NCBI GenBank assembly: GCA_934401915.1
Contig: CAKRSV010000004.1
Location: 124,001-188,000 of the forward strand
Origin: an uncultured Lachnospiraceae bacterium
GTDB lineage: Bacteria > Bacillota > Clostridia > Lachnospirales > Lachnospiraceae
DNA: 64,000 bases
Reading direction: 5' to 3'
In this document: piece after piece, positions 1-8,527 of the stretch
How positions within the stretch are numbered: the first letter of the stretch is position 1
Layout of the letters: each line of letters starts with the position of its first letter
Position numbers and translations under genes: made by a program
The notes under the pieces: generated by a model
Database searches by the model: none
What the model was told of the DNA's origin: nothing
The model's input: only the letters and a program-made list of their open reading frames with translations

Positions 1-1
1 C

Positions 2-1489
2 ATTGATCCTGCACTGAACAGCGCAGTAGATGGTGGTAACATGTTATTACACAACTTTGAGTGTCTTCTGACGATCGATCAGGACGGCAAGATCGCTCCC
101 GGTCAGGCAGAGACATGGGAAGCATCGGAAGATGGACTTACCTGGACCTTCCATTTAAGAGATGGACTGAAGTGGTCTGACGGTACCGATCTTACAGCAA
201 ATGATTTCGTATACAGCTGGAAGCGTGTATGTGATCCCGCTGTAGCAGCTCCTTACGCAGAGACCGTTCTTTCTATGGTAGAAGGATATGACGATGCGAT
301 CGCAGGCAACCTGGATGCCCTTCAGGTAGAGGCAACTGACGACAAGACCTTCGTGGTACACCTCAGCAACAACTGCCCTTACTTTGAGTCTCTTGCAGCA
401 TTCGCAACCCTGAGCCCGGTTCAGCAGGCAACTGTTGAGGCAAACGGCGATGCGTGGGCTGTTTCTCCTGAGACTTATGTATCCAACGGACCGTTCTACA
501 TCACAGAGTGGGTTCCCAGCAGCTACATCCTTATGAGCAAGAACCCTTACTACTGGAATGCAGATGCGATCAAACTGGACGGTATCAAGTGGAACCTGAT
601 CGAGGATCCTAACGCTTCCTACAGCGCATACCAGACAGGTGAGATCCTGATGATCAAGGATGTTCCGACAGAGGAGATCCCTTCCCTTCAGGGTACAGAC
701 GAGTTCTACATTGACCCGATCATTGGTACTTACTACCTCAACTTCAACAATGCAAAAGCTCCGTTTGATGATCCGAAGGTTCGTCAGGCACTGAGCCTTG
801 CAATCGACCGTGACTATGTTGCCAACACACTGATGCAGGGAACCTATTCTCCTGCAGGCAACTTCATCGGACCCGGCTGGATGGATACAGATGGAACAGA
901 GTTCATGGCTAACGCAAACGGCGGCAAAGAGTATATTGATACGACAGACTACGAAGGAAACCTTGCAAAGGCAAAAGAGCTTCTTGCAGAGGCTGGTTAT
1001 CCGGATGGCGAGGGATTCCCGAGCATTTCCTACACGACCAACGATGCAGGTTACCACAAAGTAGTTGCTGAGTATTTACAGCAGGCATGGGCTGAGCTTG
1101 GCGTACAGCTTGACGTACAGATCGTTGAGTGGGCAAGCTTCACACCTATGCGTCGTAATCATGAGTTCGATACAGCTCGTAACGGCTGGGTAGGCGATTA
1201 CAGCGATCCTTCCAACATGTTAGACCTTATGTGCACGACCAACGGTAACAACGATGGTCAGTACACCAACCCGGACTACGATGCAGCGATGGAATTATCC
1301 AGAACAACACTGGATGCAGCAGAGCGTTCCAAGGCTTTACATGAGGCTGAGGACATTCTGATGGAGGATGCAGGCTGTATCCCGCTGGCATACTACAATG
1401 ACTTCTATCTGATGAGCAACAAGATTACCGGTGCATGGCACAGCGCTTATGGTTACTGGCACTTCATGTATGCTGATATCACAGAATAA
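2..1489 (+). CDS. Oligopeptide ABC transporter substrate-binding protein, 5' truncated
   Basis: Family 5 extracellular solute-binding protein (OppA type), which captures peptides outside the membrane and hands them to an Opp permease. The frame is open from base 2, reading IDPALNSAVDGGN before the first internal methionine at 41, so the true start and lipoprotein signal lie upstream of the window. Family landmarks are visible: a DGLKWSDG segment, TANDFVYSWKR, YYWNADAIKLDGIKW, and the C-terminal hinge region with FNNAKAPFDDPKVRQALSLAIDR. About 495 residues are present, close to the mature length of the family. A stem-loop terminator follows directly. Codon use is strongly biased toward highly expressed genes, which is usual for binding proteins. 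The specificity (peptide length) cannot be read from sequence. Confidence 0.93.
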   Translation: MDPALNSAVDGGNMLLHNFECLLTIDQDGKIAPGQAETWEASEDGLTWTFHLRDGLKWSDGTDLTANDFVYSWKRVCDPAVAAPYAETVLSMVEGYDDAIAGNLDALQVEATDDKTFVVHLSNNCPYFESLAAFATLSPVQQATVEANGDAWAVSPETYVSNGPFYITEWVPSSYILMSKNPYYWNADAIKLDGIKWNLIEDPNASYSAYQTGEILMIKDVPTEEIPSLQGTDEFYIDPIIGTYYLNFNNAKAPFDDPKVRQALSLAIDRDYVANTLMQGTYSPAGNFIGPGWMDTDGTEFMANANGGKEYIDTTDYEGNLAKAKELLAEAGYPDGEGFPSISYTTNDAGYHKVVAEYLQQAWAELGVQLDVQIVEWASFTPMRRNHEFDTARNGWVGDYSDPSNMLDLMCTTNGNNDGQYTNPDYDAAMELSRTTLDAAERSKALHEAEDILMEDAGCIPLAYYNDFYLMSNKITGAWHSAYGYWHFMYADITE

Positions 1490-1522
1490 GTAGTAATCGG
1501 CTGACAAATGATGTAAAATAAG

Positions 1523-1549
1523 AGGGAACTGCTTCGGCAGTTCCCTTTT
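1523..1549 (+). terminator. Rho-independent terminator after the peptide-binding protein
   Basis: A perfect 9-bp stem GGGAACTGC / GCAGTTCCC with a TTCG tetraloop is followed by TTTT, 30-odd bases after the stop codon. It separates the binding protein from pepT. Confidence 0.85.
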
Positions 1550-1604
1550 GTTATGATCTGAGGTCTGGCAGAAGGGAAACGGATAAGAGAAAAGAGGAAG
1601 AAAA

Positions 1605-2852
1605 ATGGCAGAGAAAGTGACAGAGAAGTTTTTGCGCTATGTCGGAATAGATACGCGCTCCAGCGAGGAAACCGGGACACATCCCAGCACCGAGAAACAG
1701 AAAAACCTGGGAAGGATCCTTGCAGGAGAATTGCAGGAGATGGGAGCAGGGGACGTGTTCTTAGACGAGGAACACTGTTATGTGTACGCGAAGCTGCCGG
1801 GCAACCTGGAGCAGAGTGCGGCAGGAAAAACCGAAACGCTTGGTTTTATCGCGCATATGGATACCTCACCGGACTGCTCCGGTGAAAATGTAAAGGCGAG
1901 ATTCGTGCAGAAGTACGACGGAGGGAAGGTGCTTCTGAATCCGGAAAAGCAGATCGTGCTGGATCCTGCTGTTTTCCCGGAAATGAAGCATTATGTCGGT
2001 CAGACGCTGATCGTGACGGACGGAACGACGCTTCTGGGCGCGGACGATAAGGCCGGTGTGGCGGAGATCATGACCATGGCGCAGATTCTTCTGGAAAATC
2101 CGGAGATCAAGCACGGTCCGATCGCGATCGGCTTTACCCCGGATGAGGAGATCGGGGAAGGCGTCGATCACTTTGATCTTGCGCGGTTTGGGGCAGATTA
2201 CGCCTATACCGTGGACGGTGGAGCAATCGGTGAGCTGGAATACGAGAACTTTAATGCGGCGGCCGGCAAAGTGACAGTTCACGGGATCAATGTGCATCCG
2301 GGAGAGGCGAAGAACAAGATGAAGAACGCTGCGCTTCTGGCGATGGAATTCAATGCGATGCTCCCGGAGCAGCAGCGTCCGGACCGGACGGAAGGGTATG
2401 AGGGCTTCTTCCACCTGACCGGCATGAAGGGAGACGAAGAAAACGCACAGCTGACGTACATCATCCGGGATCACAGCAGAGAGAAATTTGAGATGAAGAA
2501 GGAGCTCTTTTTGCAGATCGCAGACCGTCTGAACGAGAAGTATGGACAGGGCAGTGTGGAGGCAGAGGTGAAAGACTCCTATTACAATATGCGTGAGAAG
2601 ATCGAACCGGAAAATATGTTTCTGGTCGAGGCGGCTAAGACAGGGATGGAACAGCTCGGCATCGTGCCGAAGATCCAGCCGATCCGGGGTGGCACAGACG
2701 GGGCGAGACTTTCCTTTATGGGTCTGCCGTGCCCGAATCTTTGTGCGGGAGGACACAATTTCCACGGAAGATTTGAGTACTGCGTGGTCGAGTCGATGGA
2801 GAAGATCGTGGATCTTCTGGTGCTGCTTGCGCAGACGGTGAAGAAGAACTAA
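1605..2852 (+). CDS. pepT: Peptidase T (tripeptide aminopeptidase)
   Basis: Cytoplasmic zinc aminopeptidase of family M20B that removes the N-terminal residue from tripeptides; 415 residues, the normal length. The metal-site motifs are all present in order: AHMDTSPD near residue 84, LGADDKAGVAEI, PDEEIGEG with the catalytic glutamates, YTVDGG, GGTDGARLS and the C-terminal GGHNFHGRFEY. The ATG is preceded by GAGGAAG. It lies downstream of a peptide-binding protein but behind a terminator, so the two share a theme (peptide nutrition) rather than a transcript. The next gene, a LacI-type regulator, begins 18 bases after its stop and is probably co-transcribed. Confidence 0.96.
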   Translation: MAEKVTEKFLRYVGIDTRSSEETGTHPSTEKQKNLGRILAGELQEMGAGDVFLDEEHCYVYAKLPGNLEQSAAGKTETLGFIAHMDTSPDCSGENVKARFVQKYDGGKVLLNPEKQIVLDPAVFPEMKHYVGQTLIVTDGTTLLGADDKAGVAEIMTMAQILLENPEIKHGPIAIGFTPDEEIGEGVDHFDLARFGADYAYTVDGGAIGELEYENFNAAAGKVTVHGINVHPGEAKNKMKNAALLAMEFNAMLPEQQRPDRTEGYEGFFHLTGMKGDEENAQLTYIIRDHSREKFEMKKELFLQIADRLNEKYGQGSVEAEVKDSYYNMREKIEPENMFLVEAAKTGMEQLGIVPKIQPIRGGTDGARLSFMGLPCPNLCAGGHNFHGRFEYCVVESMEKIVDLLVLLAQTVKKN

Positions 2853-2870
2853 AGGAGGCAGAGGGCAGAC

Positions 2871-3866
2871 TTGGAAGACCGGGTTCGCATTGTGGATATT
2901 GCAGACGAGCTGGGGCTGAGCACAGCGACCGTCTCCAACGTGATCCACGGAAAGACAAAGAAAATATCGGATGAGACGGTGCGGCGCGTGCAGGAGCTTC
3001 TGGAAAAGAGACAGTATATCCCCAGCATGGCAGGCATTTTGCTGGCACAGAATGATTCCCGGATCGTCGGCGTCATCGTGAACGGCGGGGAAAAGTACGA
3101 GGGACATACGCTCGAGGACGGCTTTGTGGCGGCGTCGCTGAATTCGCTGACAAAGGAGCTGGACAAAGCCGGCTATTTTATGATGGTCAAGGTGACGGAA
3201 AGCTGGAATGAGATCGCCCGGTTTGCCTCGATGTGGAATATGGCGGGGCTGATCCTGATCGGTTTCTGCGAGCAGGATTATCAGAAACTGCGAGATCATA
3301 TGCGGGTTCCCTTCGTGATCTATGACGGCTATCTGGAGGATGGACACGGACTGGTCAATCTGGTGATCGACCACTACGACGGCGGAAGGCAGATGGGGGA
3401 ATATCTGAAGAGGCTGGGACATAAAAAGGTGCTCTGCATAGCGGACAACGATATCTGTATGGACCATGAGCGCTATCTGGGACTTTGCGAGGCGCTGCCG
3501 GAGGCAGAGCTTATGGTCGTTCCGATCCAGAAGACGAAGCGGAGAGCGTTTTACCGGGAGCATAGAAGCGAGCTGCTCCGGGTTACCGCAGTCTTTGCCG
3601 TCTCGGATTACTATGCAGTCGACCTGATGCAGTTCCTGCATACGGAGAATATCCGCGTGCCGGAGCAGATCGCAGTCGCAGGGTTCGACGACAGCATGAT
3701 GTCGCGGCAGACCGTCCCGGAGCTTACGACGATCGGGCAGGATCATGCGAGCCGGGCGCGGCTTGCCATCGAGCTTCTCGAAAAGCTGCAAAGGCACGAG
3801 GAGACGGAGCTTGTGTACCGATTGCCGGTCACTCTGATCGAGCGCGACAGCACAAGGATAAAATGA
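2871..3866 (+). CDS. LacI-family transcriptional regulator
   Basis: DNA-binding sugar-responsive type regulator of 331 residues. The N-terminal helix-turn-helix reads IADELGLSTATVSNVIHG (about residues 8-25), followed by a periplasmic-binding-protein-like effector domain with the typical AGFDDSMMSRQTVPELTTI segment near the C terminus. The start is TTG with AAAGGAGG about 10 bases upstream; no in-frame ATG lies before the HTH. It is 18 bases behind pepT, an unusual partner for a LacI protein. Effector and targets are unknown; a sugar- or nucleoside-type ligand is the family norm. Confidence 0.93.
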   Translation: MEDRVRIVDIADELGLSTATVSNVIHGKTKKISDETVRRVQELLEKRQYIPSMAGILLAQNDSRIVGVIVNGGEKYEGHTLEDGFVAASLNSLTKELDKAGYFMMVKVTESWNEIARFASMWNMAGLILIGFCEQDYQKLRDHMRVPFVIYDGYLEDGHGLVNLVIDHYDGGRQMGEYLKRLGHKKVLCIADNDICMDHERYLGLCEALPEAELMVVPIQKTKRRAFYREHRSELLRVTAVFAVSDYYAVDLMQFLHTENIRVPEQIAVAGFDDSMMSRQTVPELTTIGQDHASRARLAIELLEKLQRHEETELVYRLPVTLIERDSTRIK

Positions 3867-3903
3867 TTCAGATAGCTTCTGGAACATCTTGAAATATTGA
3901 ATT

Positions 3904-3936
3904 GGGCATATTTACCAAAATATGCTCTCTTTTTTT
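3904..3936 (+). terminator. Rho-independent terminator after the LacI-type regulator
   Basis: Stem GGGCATATTT / AAATATGCTC (one G-T pair) with loop ACCA, followed by CT and a run of seven T. It ends the pepT-regulator transcript. Confidence 0.85.
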
Positions 3937-3959
3937 GTAGTGGGTTACGCGTTTAACCT

Positions 3960-3988
3960 TTGAAGAAACAGTTATCTACGCCTATAAT
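3960..3988 (+). promoter_or_regulatory. Sigma-A type promoter for the MATE gene
   Basis: TTGAAG (3960-3965) and TATAAT (3983-3988) are spaced by 17 bases, directly after a terminator and about 110 bases upstream of the MATE start codon. Confidence 0.6.
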
Positions 3989-4100
3989 AAAGAATGTAAT
4001 CATTCATCGATGAGAGTGATCTGCCAAAGGAAAGATGAAATCCGCGAAGGCAGGCAGAACAAAGAAGCCCGGGCATGGAAAAGAAGGAAAGGGAACAAAA

Positions 4101-5447
4101 ATGAACCATACAAGTAAAAGTAAAGGATTTGGCGAGGAATTTTTCAAGATCGCGATTCCGGTAGCCTTGCAGGGACTTCTTCAGTCTTCCTTCAGCATGG
4201 TCGATCAGATCATGGTCGGGCAGCTTGGGGAAACCAGCATCGCGGGCATCGGACTTGCCGGAAAGTTTTCCTCTCTCTATTCGGTCCTGTTGTCGGCGAT
4301 CGCTGCAGTCGCCGGCATCATGATCGCACAATATATCGGCAAGGAGGATGAGCGGGAGGTCGCCAGAAGTTTTTATCTGAATCTGGTATTTGGAATTGCT
4401 CTGGCGGCCGTCTTTCTGGGGATCAGTACGCTGGCGGCGCGTCCGGTCATGGGAATCTATACGGAGGATGAGGCGACGCGGGATCAGGCGGTGATCTACC
4501 TGTCCATCGTTGCGATCGGATATCTCCCGAGGGCGTTCAGCATGCTGTATGCGACTCTGCTGCGGTGCAGGAAGCACGCTTCGGCGCCGATGTACGCGAC
4601 CCTGCTCAACGCGGTAGTGGACACTCTTTTAAGCTATGCGCTGATCTTCGGAAAACTGGGATGCCCCAAAATGGGCGTTGCGGGAGCTGCCGTTGCGACG
4701 GCTATCGCACAGACGCTGGAGGCGGTGATCATCCTTGGGCTGTACGTCCATGCAAAAAGAAAGGACGGCTTCCGGACGACGTTTGTCCTATCCATGACAG
4801 GGGAAAAGTGGGCACAGTACGGGGCAATACTTGCACCGATCCTGGTCTGTGAATTCTTCTGGAGCCTCGGGGAAAATGTGTACGCTGTGATATACGGTCA
4901 TCTGGGGACGAAGCCCTGCGCAGCCATGACGCTGATCAGCCCGATGGTCATGCTTTTTATGGGACTGATGGGCGGTGTCTCACAGGCGGCGGGAATCCTC
5001 ACCGGCAAGCGGCTCGGCGCAAACCAGCGCGAAGAGGCGTACCGGGACGCAAGGAAGATGATGCTCTATGGACTGGCAGGATCGCTGGTGCTTTCCGCGT
5101 TGATGCTCCTGTTTGGCGGTTTCTATGTGCAGATCTTCCAGGTGGATGCGGAGGTGCAGAGCACGGCGTATGAGCTGCTGGTGGTCTTTGCCATCGTGGC
5201 GCCGGTCAAGGTGCAGAATATGATCCTCGGCGGTGGGATCATAAGGAGCGGCGGCAAGACCAACTATGTCATGGCGATCGACCTGATCGGAACCTGGGTA
5301 TTCGGCGTGCCGCTCGGTCTGCTGTCCGCCTTTGTGTTTGGACTGCCGATCGCGCCGGTGTATTTTATTCTTTCCATGGAGGAGTGCGTCAGACTGCTGA
5401 TCTCCCTGGTCGTATTTCGTCGCAGGAAGTGGATGCAGGCGCTTTAA
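4101..5447 (+). CDS. MATE family multidrug/sodium antiporter
   Basis: Inner-membrane exporter of the MATE/NorM superfamily, expected to expel cationic compounds in exchange for Na+ or H+. The chosen ATG gives 448 residues starting MNHTSKSKGFGEEF; an earlier in-frame ATG at 4035 would add a basic, non-hydrophobic tail and has no better ribosome site. About twelve hydrophobic segments are visible in two pseudo-symmetric halves, with the typical first-helix stretch IAIPVALQGLLQSSFSMVDQ and MVGQLGETSIAGIGLA. It is a single-gene unit with its own promoter. Substrate is not predictable. Confidence 0.92.
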   Translation: MNHTSKSKGFGEEFFKIAIPVALQGLLQSSFSMVDQIMVGQLGETSIAGIGLAGKFSSLYSVLLSAIAAVAGIMIAQYIGKEDEREVARSFYLNLVFGIALAAVFLGISTLAARPVMGIYTEDEATRDQAVIYLSIVAIGYLPRAFSMLYATLLRCRKHASAPMYATLLNAVVDTLLSYALIFGKLGCPKMGVAGAAVATAIAQTLEAVIILGLYVHAKRKDGFRTTFVLSMTGEKWAQYGAILAPILVCEFFWSLGENVYAVIYGHLGTKPCAAMTLISPMVMLFMGLMGGVSQAAGILTGKRLGANQREEAYRDARKMMLYGLAGSLVLSALMLLFGGFYVQIFQVDAEVQSTAYELLVVFAIVAPVKVQNMILGGGIIRSGGKTNYVMAIDLIGTWVFGVPLGLLSAFVFGLPIAPVYFILSMEECVRLLISLVVFRRRKWMQAL

Positions 5448-5654
5448 AAACCCTTTGGAAAATCCTTTGAAAACAACCGCGGCAAAAAGAATATTGTACC
5501 TTGTGGAAGGATGCTATATAATGATACACGAATTATGAGTCAGCGGGATCAGACATACACGGTTCTTTTTGCGGGACATAGGATAAATAAAGAAGCATCT
5601 GCCTGCGTGGTGTGGGCAATGCTTCTGGAAGATTTTCAAAGGAAGGTGAAGAAA

Positions 5655-6431
5655 ATGTATCTGACAGTAGGACTATTGATACCATTGCTGGGCACGACTC
5701 TGGGTTCAGCAATGGTATTTTTGATGAAAAAGGGAATGGATAAGCGGGTGGAAAAGGTATTGCTCGGGTTTGCCTCCGGGGTTATGATCGCGGCGTCCGT
5801 ATGGTCGCTTCTGATCCCCTCGATCGACATGGCGGCCGAACAGGGAAAGGTGGCATGGCTTCCGGCGACCGTCGGCTTTCTCGGCGGTATGCTGTTTCTT
5901 TTGACCCTGGACAGTCTCATTCCGCATCTGCATCTGGAAAGCGCTGATCCGGAGGGCATTCCCTCCAATTTAAAAAAAACGACGATGCTTGTCCTTGCCG
6001 TGACGCTGCACAATATTCCTGAGGGAATGTCGGTCGGCGTTACCTTTGCGGGGGCGATCCTCGGGAATACAGGGATTACGCTTGCGGGGGCTTTTGCGCT
6101 GGCAGTAGGAATCGCGATCCAGAATTTTCCGGAGGGGGCGATCATTTCGATGCCGCTCCGCAGCGAGGGAATGTCCCGGACGAAGGCCTTTGTGTACGGA
6201 GCGCTATCCGGCGTTGTGGAGCCGGTCGGCGCACTGGTGACCATCCTGCTCGCAAGACAGATCGTGCCGGCGCTTCCGTATCTGCTGTCGTTTGCGGCGG
6301 GAGCGATGATCTACGTTGTGGTGGAAGAGCTGATACCGGAATCGCAGGCGGGAGAGCACAGCAATATCGGCACGATCGGCGTAGCGGTCGGCTTTGTGCT
6401 GATGATGATCCTGGATGTTGCGCTGGGATAG
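5655..6431 (+). CDS. ZIP family metal transporter
   Basis: Membrane transporter of 258 residues for divalent metals (zinc, possibly iron or manganese), GufA-like branch. Two signature metal-binding helices are seen: LHNIPEGMSVGV and IQNFPEGAIISMPL, with a further VVEELIPES motif near the C terminus. About eight membrane segments. The start at 5655 is preceded by GGAAGGTGAAGAAA; a longer frame from 5511 would add 48 non-conserved residues and includes the -10-like TATAAT at 5517-5522, so it is rejected. The DMT gene follows after 18 bases, likely in one transcript. Confidence 0.92.
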   Translation: MYLTVGLLIPLLGTTLGSAMVFLMKKGMDKRVEKVLLGFASGVMIAASVWSLLIPSIDMAAEQGKVAWLPATVGFLGGMLFLLTLDSLIPHLHLESADPEGIPSNLKKTTMLVLAVTLHNIPEGMSVGVTFAGAILGNTGITLAGAFALAVGIAIQNFPEGAIISMPLRSEGMSRTKAFVYGALSGVVEPVGALVTILLARQIVPALPYLLSFAAGAMIYVVVEELIPESQAGEHSNIGTIGVAVGFVLMMILDVALG

Positions 6432-6449
6432 AAGAGGGAGGAACAAGAG

Positions 6450-7361
6450 ATGAAATCATTTAAAGTAAGGCAGTGTCTGCTTCTGCTGCTGACCGCTTTT
6501 ATCTGGGGGAATGCGTTTGTGGCGCAGAGCACCGGGATGGACTATGTCGGGCCTTTTACAATGAACTGCGTCCGAAGCATCCTGGGCGGGATCGTGCTGC
6601 TTCCGGTGATCGCTTTTCTGGATAAAAAGAAGGAAAAACAGCCGGAGGAGGAAAAGAGGGATCGCGCCGCAGCGCGGAAAACGCTTATAAAGGGAGGAAT
6701 TCTCTGCGGGATCCTGCTCTGTGCGGCAAGCAATTTCCAGCAGTTCGGGATCAGCTATACAACGGTCGGAAAAGCAGGCTTTATCACCGCGCTGTACATC
6801 ATCATTGTGCCGCTTCTGGGGATCCTGCGCGGAAAACGGCCCGGCGCAAAGGTGTGGTTTGGTGTGCTGCTCGCACTGGTCGGACTGTATCTGCTGTGTA
6901 TGCAGGGAGGATTGCAGCTGACGACCGGGGACAGCCTGGTGCTTGCCTGCGCGTTTGTATTCTCACTGCACATCCTCGCCGTGGACTACTATTCGCCGAA
7001 GGTCGAGGGCGTGAAGCTGGCGTGTATCCAGTTTTTTATCAGCGCGTTCCTCTCCGGGATCGGGATGCTGGTGTTCGAGCATCCGCAGCTCTCGCAGATT
7101 GTCAGCGCATGGCTTCCCATCTGCTATGCGGGTATCCTTTCCAGCGGGGTGGGATACACCTTGCAGATCGTAGGGCAGAAAGGGCTGGAACCCACGGTTG
7201 CATCCCTTTTGATGAGTCTGGAATCCGTGTTTGCGGTGCTTGCCGGGTTTGTCCTTCTGGGGCAGGCGATGAGTATGCGCGAGCTTGCCGGCTGCGTTCT
7301 GATGTTTCTGGCGATCATTCTGGCACAGCTTCCGGCAAAGAAGAAAGCAAAACCAGTCTGA
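6450..7361 (+). CDS. DMT superfamily (EamA) transporter
   Basis: Ten-helix drug/metabolite transporter of 303 residues made of two EamA repeats; the first repeat begins LLLLTAFIWGNAFVAQSTGMDYVGPFTMN and the second has LVLACAFVFSLHILAVDYYS and ASLLMSLESVFAVLAGFVLLGQ. An unusually charged loop (KKKEKQPEEEKRDRAAARK, about residues 60-78) separates helices 2 and 3. Good ribosome site GGGAGGAA before the ATG. It sits 18 bases behind the ZIP transporter. The substrate is unknown; family members export amino acids, nucleotide sugars or other metabolites. Confidence 0.9.
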   Translation: MKSFKVRQCLLLLLTAFIWGNAFVAQSTGMDYVGPFTMNCVRSILGGIVLLPVIAFLDKKKEKQPEEEKRDRAAARKTLIKGGILCGILLCAASNFQQFGISYTTVGKAGFITALYIIIVPLLGILRGKRPGAKVWFGVLLALVGLYLLCMQGGLQLTTGDSLVLACAFVFSLHILAVDYYSPKVEGVKLACIQFFISAFLSGIGMLVFEHPQLSQIVSAWLPICYAGILSSGVGYTLQIVGQKGLEPTVASLLMSLESVFAVLAGFVLLGQAMSMRELAGCVLMFLAIILAQLPAKKKAKPV

Positions 7362-7369
7362 GTACCCGT

Positions 7370-7397
7370 TTGCAGAATGACTTTTTTCTGTTATACT
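7370..7397 (+). promoter_or_regulatory. Promoter for the SseB-like gene
   Basis: TTGCAG (7370-7375) and TATACT (7392-7397) with a 16-base spacer lie just after the DMT stop and about 100 bases before the next start codon. Confidence 0.55.
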
Positions 7398-7497
7398 ATA
7401 TCTAAATGGTGTAAAGACCGGGAGGGACAGACACCAGAGACGTGTCGGCGGACCGCGTGGAGACGCACCTTACGAGGATCCGGGAGGCACAAAATGT

Positions 7498-8481
7498 GTG
7501 CGTAGAAATGAGGAAAATATGGCGGATAACAAAATAGATAACCATGAACTGGAGAATATTCTGGAGGACTTTATGAAGGATCGCCAGAAGGACAAGTATG
7601 TAAAGGTGATGGAGACGCTTGAGAAGTCGGTCATCCTGGTTCCGGCGATGATGCCGCAGAACATCGACGCGGAGACGGAAAAGCTGCTGAAGGAGGGAAA
7701 GCCGACTCAGCTTCCGAACCAGGCGAAGATCCTTCCCTGTCTCCTGAAAAAAGAGACGGGAGAGCAGGTGCTTCCGATATTTACGTCCCCGGCGCAGATC
7801 CCGCAGGACAAGAAAAGTCCGGTAGTTCTGACGCTTCCTTTCTTCAGCTGCATTGCGATGCTGATGAACGCGTCACAGAAGCTGGAAGGGATGGTGATCA
7901 ATCCGTTCACCCAGAACATGCTTCTGCCGTGGTCGATCCTTGAGGTGGCTGAGAAGAGAAGAAAGGCGATCCAGGAGCAGAGAAAGGCGCAGGCGGAAGG
8001 AAAGCCGGTGACCAAGACAGTCAAAGTAACGGAGAAACAGTTCCAGACGCTTGTGCACAATCAGGTGGCGATGAAGCTGCTGCCGAAATATCTGTATGAG
8101 CATCAGGAGGAAGGCATCCGGAAGCTGCAGCAGGAGGAGGGCGAATTTCTCATCAGTCTGTATGCCGGATTATATCCGGAGGGCAGAAAGCCGGCGTTTT
8201 CGGCGGATGACTTCTCGACGATGACGCTGAACGTTTCCGAGCAGATGCAGCTTACGAGAGTGGATATGCCGGACGAGGCGATGAAGAAGGGAATGTGTTA
8301 CCGCGTCTATATCGTATGGAAGCGGGACAGCCAGGAGCTTCTGTACTATGTGCTGGAAAAGACGGAAAAGGGCAACTTCATCGGCAGGGTCGATGCGTCG
8401 GGAGCACATGAGATCGTGGAGGAAGCACCGGATAACGGCGCAGAGATCGAAGCAGTGATGGGACTTGCAGCCGGGATGTAG
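7498..8481 (+). CDS. SseB-like domain protein
   Basis: Cytoplasmic protein of 327 residues. Residues about 35-140 resemble the SseB N-terminal domain (VLVPAMMP, LPIFTSPAQIP, VLTLPFFSCIAMLMNASQKLEGMVINPFTQNMLLPWSIL), a fold of uncertain function found in many bacteria. A charged linker (EKRRKAIQEQRKAQAEGK) leads to a C-terminal part with LKLLPKYLYEHQEEGIRKL and a mixed alpha/beta tail. The GTG at 7498 has GGAGG 10 bases upstream; an ATG at 7519 (MADNKID) is the alternative, with GAGGA only four bases away. No partner in the neighbourhood explains its role. Confidence 0.8.
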   Translation: MRRNEENMADNKIDNHELENILEDFMKDRQKDKYVKVMETLEKSVILVPAMMPQNIDAETEKLLKEGKPTQLPNQAKILPCLLKKETGEQVLPIFTSPAQIPQDKKSPVVLTLPFFSCIAMLMNASQKLEGMVINPFTQNMLLPWSILEVAEKRRKAIQEQRKAQAEGKPVTKTVKVTEKQFQTLVHNQVAMKLLPKYLYEHQEEGIRKLQQEEGEFLISLYAGLYPEGRKPAFSADDFSTMTLNVSEQMQLTRVDMPDEAMKKGMCYRVYIVWKRDSQELLYYVLEKTEKGNFIGRVDASGAHEIVEEAPDNGAEIEAVMGLAAGM

Positions 8482-8527
8482 GGCTGCCTGTGTGTGGTGT
8501 GTAGAAGGGAAAGAAGCGGGATAAAAC

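Noticed and set aside
1866..3887. Long minus-strand open frame opposite pepT and the LacI-type gene
   Set aside because: Its translation is a Cys/His/Arg/Leu-rich shadow of two well-recognised plus-strand genes and shows no domain.
5511..5654. N-terminal extension of the ZIP transporter
   Set aside because: The extension is not hydrophobic or conserved and starts within a -10-like TATAAT; the ribosome site fits 5655.
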